Shown: positions 57,950-64,000 of the stretch, in pieces
Layout of the letters: every line of letters starts with the position of its first letter
How positions within the stretch are numbered: position 1 is the first letter of the stretch
DNA from: Diphasiastrum complanatum
Taxonomy: Eukaryota; Streptophyta; Lycopodiopsida; Lycopodiales; Lycopodiaceae
Reading direction: 5' to 3'
DNA: 64,000 nt
Assembly (NCBI GenBank): GCA_029204225.1
Contig: CM055101.1
Span: 60,533,340-60,597,339, forward strand
The notes under the pieces: model-generated
Seen by the model: only the letters and a program-made list of their open reading frames with translations
What the model was told of the DNA's origin: nothing
The model's database searches: none
Translations under genes and position numbers: made by a program

Positions 57950-58219
57950 TTAGAATTTGCTTCGAACAGGAACACAGATCATGCTACACAGTAACACAGA
58001 CAGAAAACACTCTCCACAGCAAGCTCACATAGCAACTGTATTTCTCAAAATGAAATTACACTGTACATATAGTTGTTCACTCAGGCAACCCACGCATGAC
58101 CCAGGTTGCTGTTGGCGGGACGCGTGTCCCGTCGACTTGCCTCGTGGCGAGGCCAACTGATCCTTATCAACTGATAGGACCCACAATATAGTAGCACATT
58201 GATTCTACTTTAGTTCCAA
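57950..58219 (-). repeat. 3' LTR of minus-strand copia, 270 bp
   Basis: Closely matches 61,758-62,027, same length. Ends are TTAGAATT and AGTTCCAA on the plus strand. PPT AAGGGAGAG on the minus strand adjoins its right end. Confidence 0.88.
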
Positions 58220-58275
58220 CTCTCTCCCTTAAAGCAGAGTCTACTTTTTATATAGTCATATACATAGCTTTAAAG

Positions 58276-61200
58276 TCAACAAACTTTAAGTACATAAAGC
58301 TTTGATCTAAACTTATCAAACTTTTCACCAACAAGTGGCTTAGTGAAAATATCAACTAGTCGTTTTGCTGTACTACAATGAACAACATGAATTTCATGAC
58401 TCAGCAGCCTCTCACATATAAAGTGATATTGCATCTCAATGTGTTTGGTTCTCGCATGGAACACTGGATTCTTTGCTAGCTCAATGCCACTCTGACTGTC
58501 GCTATGTAAAGTTGTGGGATTTTCTGCTTCATGCCAACTTCTTCCAAGATTTGTCTCAACCATATAGCTTCTTCTGTGCACTACACATTGCCTTATACTC
58601 TGCTTCTGTGGTGGATAGAGCAATTGTACTTTGCTTCTTACTAGACCAAGAAAAGCAACTGCCACAAAGCTGGAATACATACCCTGTGGTGGATCTACGA
58701 TCATCATAGTCACCTCCCCAATTCGCATCCACATAGCCACACAACTCAGGTAAACTCTCATGCTTCCTGTAAATCAAGCCAAAATCTGAAGTGCCTTTCA
58801 CATAATGCAAAATGCGTTTAGCTGCCTTCCAATGCGTTTCCGTAGGTGCTGTCATAAACCGACTTACAATACCAACAACATAGCATATATCTGCTCTAGT
58901 CGTGGTAAGGTAAATCAAGCTCCCTACTAATTGCCTATACAGCGTAGCATCAAATGATTGTGACTCATCAAGCTTAGAAAGCTTTTTACTTGGTTCAATA
59001 GGAGTATTCACTAGTTTGCAATCCTGCAACCTAAACCTGTGCAACAATTCTTTGACATACTTCACCTGTGTTAAACCCACTTCTTCATGTCTATCATCTC
59101 TTGATTATTTCCCTTAATAATCAAGTCATCAACATAAAGAGCAATCAAAGCAACCATACCATCAAAGCATAAGACATATAGATTTGGATCAGAATGTGTT
59201 CTCACCATCCCCTTTGAACGAAAGTAGGCATCACTCCTGCTATACCACACACGTGGTGCCTGTTTAAGACCATAAAGTGATTTCTTCAAGCGACATACTT
59301 TATTTTCCTGTCCCTTTGATACAAAGCCTTTAGGTTGATCCATGAACACCTCTTCTTCTAACTCACCATTTAGAAAAGCAGATATCACATCCATCTGATG
59401 CAAAGGCCAACCAAAATGTGAAGCTAAAGCAACAATTAGACATAGAGTATTCCACTTACATACTGGCGCAAAGGTCTCCTCATAGTCAATGTGTTTACTT
59501 TGTGCATACCCTTTGATCACCAATCTTGCCTTGTGCTTTGCTATACTTCCATCTGCATGGTACTTAGTCCTGTATACCCATTTGCAACCAATGGGTTTCT
59601 TGCCAACTGGTGGTTTTACTAAGTCCCATGTGCTATGTTTAGCAATTGACTCCATCTCCTCTCCCATGGCCTTGACCCAAATGTCATCATCCTTCGCTTC
59701 ACCATAAGTCAAAGGTTGAATAATGCTAGATAAGAGAGCGTAATTTGCTTCATACCTTTCAGGTTGTGTCTTCTCTCTTGTTGATCTTTGTAGCTCTCCA
59801 TGGCTAGATGATCCTGGAAAGTCATCCATGTCGCGGCTCTCCAACAATCCCTCAAACCACTTACGAAGCTTCTTGTCAGGTGATCGGCTTCCTGGTGAAA
59901 ATGTATCCCACGGTACATCCTTCTCCTTGCGTTTGTCACCTGCAACTTCAATTCTTCTTGCACCAAAAGGTTTGTCTCTACCTCTCCAACCTATCTGTAG
60001 AGGTTGAGTAGTAGTATCTTGAGATGTATCCTCATGTTCATCACTTGGAAGGTCAATGAATGGATCATCATCAGGAGGTATCCTCACTATACCATCTTTC
60101 CCACTGAATGTGTCTATCTTCTCAGCATCCTCGTCTTCTTACATCTTGGATTCATCAAAGATAACATCACGACTTACATGGATTTTGTTTTCCACTGGAT
60201 CAAAACATCTATAGCCCTTTACACGATCATCATATCCTAGGAATATACATTTGATAGCTTTCACATCAAGTTTACGTCTCTCTTCCTTAGGAATGTGTAC
60301 AAAGGCCTTACATCCAAAGATTCGCAAGTGGTTCACCTTTGGCTTCTTCTTTGTGAATGCTTCCTCAGGTGTTATCTCTGGTATGGCAATGGTAAGAGTT
60401 CTATTTTGAAGACAGACTGTCGTACTGCATGCTTTTGACCAAAAATCTTTTGGTAGTTTCATCTCAGCTAGCATAGATCTGGCACTTTCCACAATCGTAC
60501 GATTCTTGAGCTCAACTACACCATTGAGAGCAGGAGTATGAGCTTGCGTAAATTGTCTTTTAATCCCACATTGATCACAAAGATCATTGAAGTCATTAGA
60601 CTTGTACTCACCTCCACTATCTGATCTTAGGACTTTGATCTTCCTACCTGTCTGATTTTTGACCAATGCTTTGAAGCTCTTGAAATTGTCAAATGCATCC
60701 GATTTCTTCTTCAAGAAGTAGATCCACGTCTTACGTGACATATCATCAATAAAGGTCATGAACTAGAAGGCTTTACCTAAGGACATAATCCTCATAGGCC
60801 CGCATAAATCTGTGTGGATTAAATCCAGGATGTTCTTTGCTCTTGCAACACCACCTTTATTGAACTTCTCTCAATGCTCCTTCCCATATACACATGATTC
60901 GCACATCAATTTCAAGTGGTCTTCTATAGTAGGCAATCTTGTCACCATCTCCAATTTTCTCATCAAACCGAGGCTTCCTAAGTTCAAGTGACCAAGCCTC
61001 TTATGCCACAACTCAGTTTGCGATGGAATGGACGAGACAAATCTATGTTGTCCCTTGATTGTAGCATTCAACCTGCACAATTTGGTATTGGGCTCCCTTA
61101 TTCTATCTGCAATAACTTTGAACTTTTGGTTCACATTCTTCACAAAGCAACGATCACGGGCAAATTCTACTTTCAACTTTTGATCAGTAATGACTCTAAC

Positions 61201-61745
61201 AGAAAGTAGATTTTTCCTCAAACTTGGTACGTAAAGTACCTCCCTGATCATCCTGATTTTGCCATCAGGTAGTTGGATTGAAATGGTGCCTATTCCCTTG
61301 ATCTTGCACACATCACCATTTGCTTGTGAAACAGACGTTCCATCATCCAATACTTTCAAGCTACTGAACCAATTCTTGTTACCTGTCATGTGTCTTGTGG
61401 CTCCCGAGTCAATATACCATGCTTGATCATCTTGATTAGATGATAATGCAGATATGAAGATGCTAGAGTCTTCAATCTCACCCTCATCGACAAGGTTACC
61501 TACTTGCTTTGGTTTCCCCTTGCCTTGTTCCGCCAGGAATTTGCGACATTCACTCTTCCAATGGCCCTTTTTACCACAATGGAAGCATTTGTCTTTCTTC
61601 TTGGTCTTATTGGAAGATCCCTCATCCTCCTGCAACTTGGAAAATTGCTATTTAGACTTCTTCTTGCCCTTGCCCTTGCCTTGTTTTTGGCATGTCGCAA
61701 GTACCTGATCGTCTGTATTTTGACGTCTAGCTTTCACCATTTCTC
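58276..61745 (-). pseudogene. Ty1/copia gag end to RNase H, lightly damaged
   Basis: Minus strand, right to left: gag is reduced to its zinc knuckle (CFHCGKKGHWKSEC, about 61,570) almost directly after the PBS. Protease AWYIDSGATRHMT (about 61,410), GPI ELWHKRLGHLNLGSLGL, integrase FIDDMSRKTWIYFLKKK, VLRSDSGGEYKSNDFND and TPALNGVVELKNRT follow. RT has PIGCKWVYRTKYHADGSIA, LHQMDVISAFLNGELEEEVF and ALYVDDLIIKG, then loses about 50 residues near 59,075. RNase H (58,276-58,800) has YVDANWGGDYDDRRSTTGY and LSTTEAEYKAM. Stops at about 61,655, 60,868, 60,760 and 60,138. Lineage differs from the other copia copies here. Confidence 0.88.
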
Positions 61746-61757
61746 GCTGATACCAAC

Positions 61758-62027
61758 TTAGAATTTGCTTCGAACAGGAACACAGATCATGCTACACAGT
61801 AACACAGACAGAAAACACTCTCCACAACAAGCTCACATAGCAACTATATTTCTCAAAATGAAATTACACTGTACATATAGTTGTTCACTCAGACAACCCA
61901 TGCATGACCCATGTTGCCATTGGCGGGACGCGTGTCTCGTCGACTTGCCTCGTGGCGAGGCCAACTGATCTTTATCAACTTATAGGACCCACAATATAGT
62001 AGCACAATGATTCTACTTTAATTCTAA
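61758..62027 (-). repeat. 5' LTR of minus-strand copia, 270 bp
   Basis: Same as 57,950-58,219 with scattered substitutions. The ends form an 8-bp inverted repeat, TTAGAATT and AATTCTAA, without TG/CA. The adjoining primer site is TTGGTATCAGCG, changed from TTGGTATCAGAGCC. Confidence 0.88.
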
Positions 62028-62032
62028 CTGAA

Positions 62033-62844
62033 ACTGTATTTGCTTGTTGATCAGGTTGCTTGGTTGCATTCTTCGCTTGGAGAATTCGGCAATCCTTGAT
62101 CTCATGGTTATTGCGCTTGCAATAAACATCTTCTTCTTTGACTGTGGATCTGATGATTGTCCTTGACTTTGAGTCAGCTTCTGATTTGTTGCAGTCTTCT
62201 TGGAGGTTTTCTACTTCTGTCGCTTAGAGCTTTTGTTGACATATAGAGTATGAGAGGAGGAAGTAGACAAAGTGTCTTGACTTTTTCTATAGTCTTCTTG
62301 CAACAACACAATGATAACTCTAGTAAGAGTTAAATCTGAGTGTGTCGATATGATCATCACCCAGTTCTCATATGTAGAGGGCAAGCTTGAAAGCAATGTA
62401 ATAATTGCATCTTGATCGTCTATGACTGATCCGACAGCGACCATCTGTTGCAAGAGACTTAAACTGGTTAATGCGACTCTAAAGAAAATCACCATTAGGC
62501 ATCTTGAATGTAAAGAATTTCCTTCGTTGATGTAACTTAGTAGTTATGTCCCTCACTTCATGTAGTGAGTTCAGGATGTCCCAAACTTCTTTTAAAGTGT
62601 TGGCTTCAGCTATGTGTCCAATCTGTGTATATGATATATTGAGGATAATAAGCGCGAAAGCTTTACCATCCTTCGATTTCCACTTTGAGTCTTCTGTGTC
62701 GTCTTCAGGTTTTACTTCTATACCTGTAACAATATCCCATAACTCGTTGGCTATCAGCAAGGTCTTCATCTTAAATCTTAACAAATGATAATTGGATCCA
62801 TTCAGTTTGTCTGCGATAAGACCAACTTTACTTTGAGAATCCAT
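62033..62844 (-). pseudogene. gag: Copia gag, interrupted
   Basis: ATG at 62,844 (MDSQSKVGLIADKLNGSNYH), UBN2 gag with ELWDIVTGIEVKPEDD and EVWDILNSLHEVRDITTKLH, a stop near 62,480, then DDQDAIITLLSSLPSTYENW and a knuckle YCKRNNHEIKDC lacking its first Cys (about 62,100). It ends where the 270-bp LTR begins, so the neighbouring element probably inserted into this one. The sequence is close to the gag of 51,720-52,200. Confidence 0.82.
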
Positions 62845-63122
62845 CTTGAACTTAGTCTGTCGATTGTATCGATGACGCTAAGATGTAGTGATGCCAACAA
62901 TAGGAAATCAATTCTTTGATACTGAAAGGATGAAAGGAATTGAAGAATATGATATCAATCTGATGTCGTGAAAGATATCAAGTATAAGAGCTTTTCGCTC
63001 TGATATCGAATTAGTATTAGGCCCTGATAGAGATCACAAGTCTGATATCGTGAAGGTTCAAATAAAGAAGTAGTGATCTAGCACTGATACTATGATAGTA
63101 TATTCTAATATCAAATTAGAAT
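62845..63122 (-). other. Leader of copia copy, CTGATATC-rich
   Basis: Non-coding; repeats of CTGATATCG/T words at 62,960-63,060. It lies between the PBS and the gag ATG. Confidence 0.55.
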
Positions 63123-63134
63123 GCTCTGATACCA
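63123..63134 (-). other. Primer-binding site, tRNA-Met type
   Basis: Minus-strand TGGTATCAGAGC directly beside the LTR. Confidence 0.88.
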
Positions 63135-64000
63135 TGTCGAAAATAGATGAGTAATAGAATGCGAAAACTTCCTACTTCCAATGCATGACTACGCCTATAA
63201 AAAATTGAACAAAACAGTAGTGATGGAAATCACGTCCAATCTTTAGCAACTAACTTTCACTAGATACTAAGTGATTACGTAGCCAAACATAAAGTATTGA
63301 ATTCTCAGACAATTTCTATCAGTTACAAAAGTAATACAGAGATGTTTGCATTCCGACATATACTGAACGCAATAAGAAATAGTATTGATTCAGAAAAACA
63401 AAATCAGATGCTAATGAGCGCAAAACAATAGCGGATAGAAATCGCGCACTCTAAGCTGTCTCTGAGTAACTGAGAATAAGTCTGATAAATAACAGCTTTG
63501 CTGATAAGCAATAGCGCAATAACAACTCTAAAATAAATCTCTAAAAGACTGAGCTAGAATGCTCAAGAGAGTTCAAGCTTGAAAGCTTGATAGAGAGCTA
63601 ACAACAATATTTTCTGATTGTGAACGATCTGCTTGATGAGAGCGCATGAAGCATCGTGTAATAACACTCAAATCTCTCACAATTCACAACATTGATTCAG
63701 GACTTGAAAAGAGATGTATGAACAGCTGATTTATACTAAGTGTTTAGGTCTTCAAATGCAACTGTCAGTTGGCTGGAGTCCGCTGGCATTCATCCAGTTT
63801 TTTCTCAGAAATAATTGCTGATAAGCGGCGACAATTGTCATAAACAATTTTCTGCATAAATGAACTAAAACTGTCACTCTGCATAAATGAACTAAAATTG
63901 CCACAGGCGATAGTATCGCAAAGCGACAGTGCCAGCTTTTGGAGAATGCGATAGTATCACAAAATCTCATGTCCCTAATATTGGGGTAGTCCCACATTTT
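63135..64000 (-). repeat. 5' LTR of copia copy, cut by window end
   Basis: Begins TGTCGAAAATAGATGAG and runs past the window. It matches 42,051-42,920 throughout with scattered differences. Confidence 0.88.

Noticed and set aside
1-64000. Undescribed defence, biosynthetic or other gene system
   Set aside because: Apart from one XTH gene and a MULE relic, the supported coding regions are LTR-retrotransposon parts; the extra gypsy ORF is the one unassigned protein.

Overview
This window is nuclear DNA from a land plant. It is AT-rich, has a short-intron xyloglucan endotransglucosylase/hydrolase (XTH) gene, and is packed with Ty1/copia and Ty3/gypsy LTR retrotransposons primed by plant initiator tRNA-Met (TGGTATCAGAGC sites) or tRNA-Asp (TGGCGCCGTTGCCGGGGA). 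A MULE transposase of a type I associate with mosses, lycophytes and ferns hints at a non-flowering plant, but the species cannot be named from sequence alone. No prokaryotic, organellar, CRISPR, rRNA or canonical tRNA gene was seen.

Layout. 1-8,970: a decayed plus-strand Ty3/gypsy element with a tRNA-Asp primer site. It carries gag, protease, RT-RNase H-integrase and an extra 3' ORF of unknown function, and its non-coding flanks are studded with an AACCTTCGCC-like motif. 8,975-11,500: a truncated copia copy plus a probable 3' LTR. 12,116-17,068: a minus-strand copia pseudo-element (gag to RNase H) whose two LTRs are truncated at opposite ends. 17,069-26,154: a minus-strand gypsy array in which LTR-PBS-leader units follow one another (LTRs at about 17.7, 21.3-22.3, 23.8-24.7 and 26.1 kb) with one pol and one gag fragment. 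26,155-28,320: a copia relic with a repeat-rich LTR-like region. 28,320-34,000: mostly unrecognised non-coding DNA, microsatellites and a coding-free LTR-element remnant (29,476-31,106).

34,884-36,215: the only convincing host gene, a four-exon XTH predicted at 310 residues with its catalytic motif intact. Its N-terminus looks like a membrane anchor rather than an ordinary signal peptide. 37,300-38,570: a copia relic whose integrase fragment is split by a 94-bp tRNA-like SINE with a perfect 13-bp target-site duplication. 39,190-41,217: a broken MULE transposase gene with a SWIM finger. 41,530-45,590: copia pieces, a copia LTR, and the 5' end of a plus-strand gypsy element.

45,591-51,451: a full-length, apparently intact copia element with equal 653-bp LTRs, CAAAC target duplication, PBS, PPT and one uninterrupted 1,316-codon gag-pol ORF. 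It sits inside an older minus-strand copia copy. 51,720-56,570: a plus-strand copia pseudo-element with a 1,120-bp 3' LTR. 57,443-62,027: a minus-strand copia element with unusual 270-bp LTRs lacking TG/CA ends, beside another LTR. 62,033-64,000: the gag and 5' LTR of a further minus-strand copia copy, cut by the window edge.

There is no operon or pathway here. The biology is successive retrotransposon insertion, recombination and decay around one cell-wall enzyme gene. The LTR, PBS, PPT and target-duplication calls are direct readings; insertion order and mechanisms are inference.
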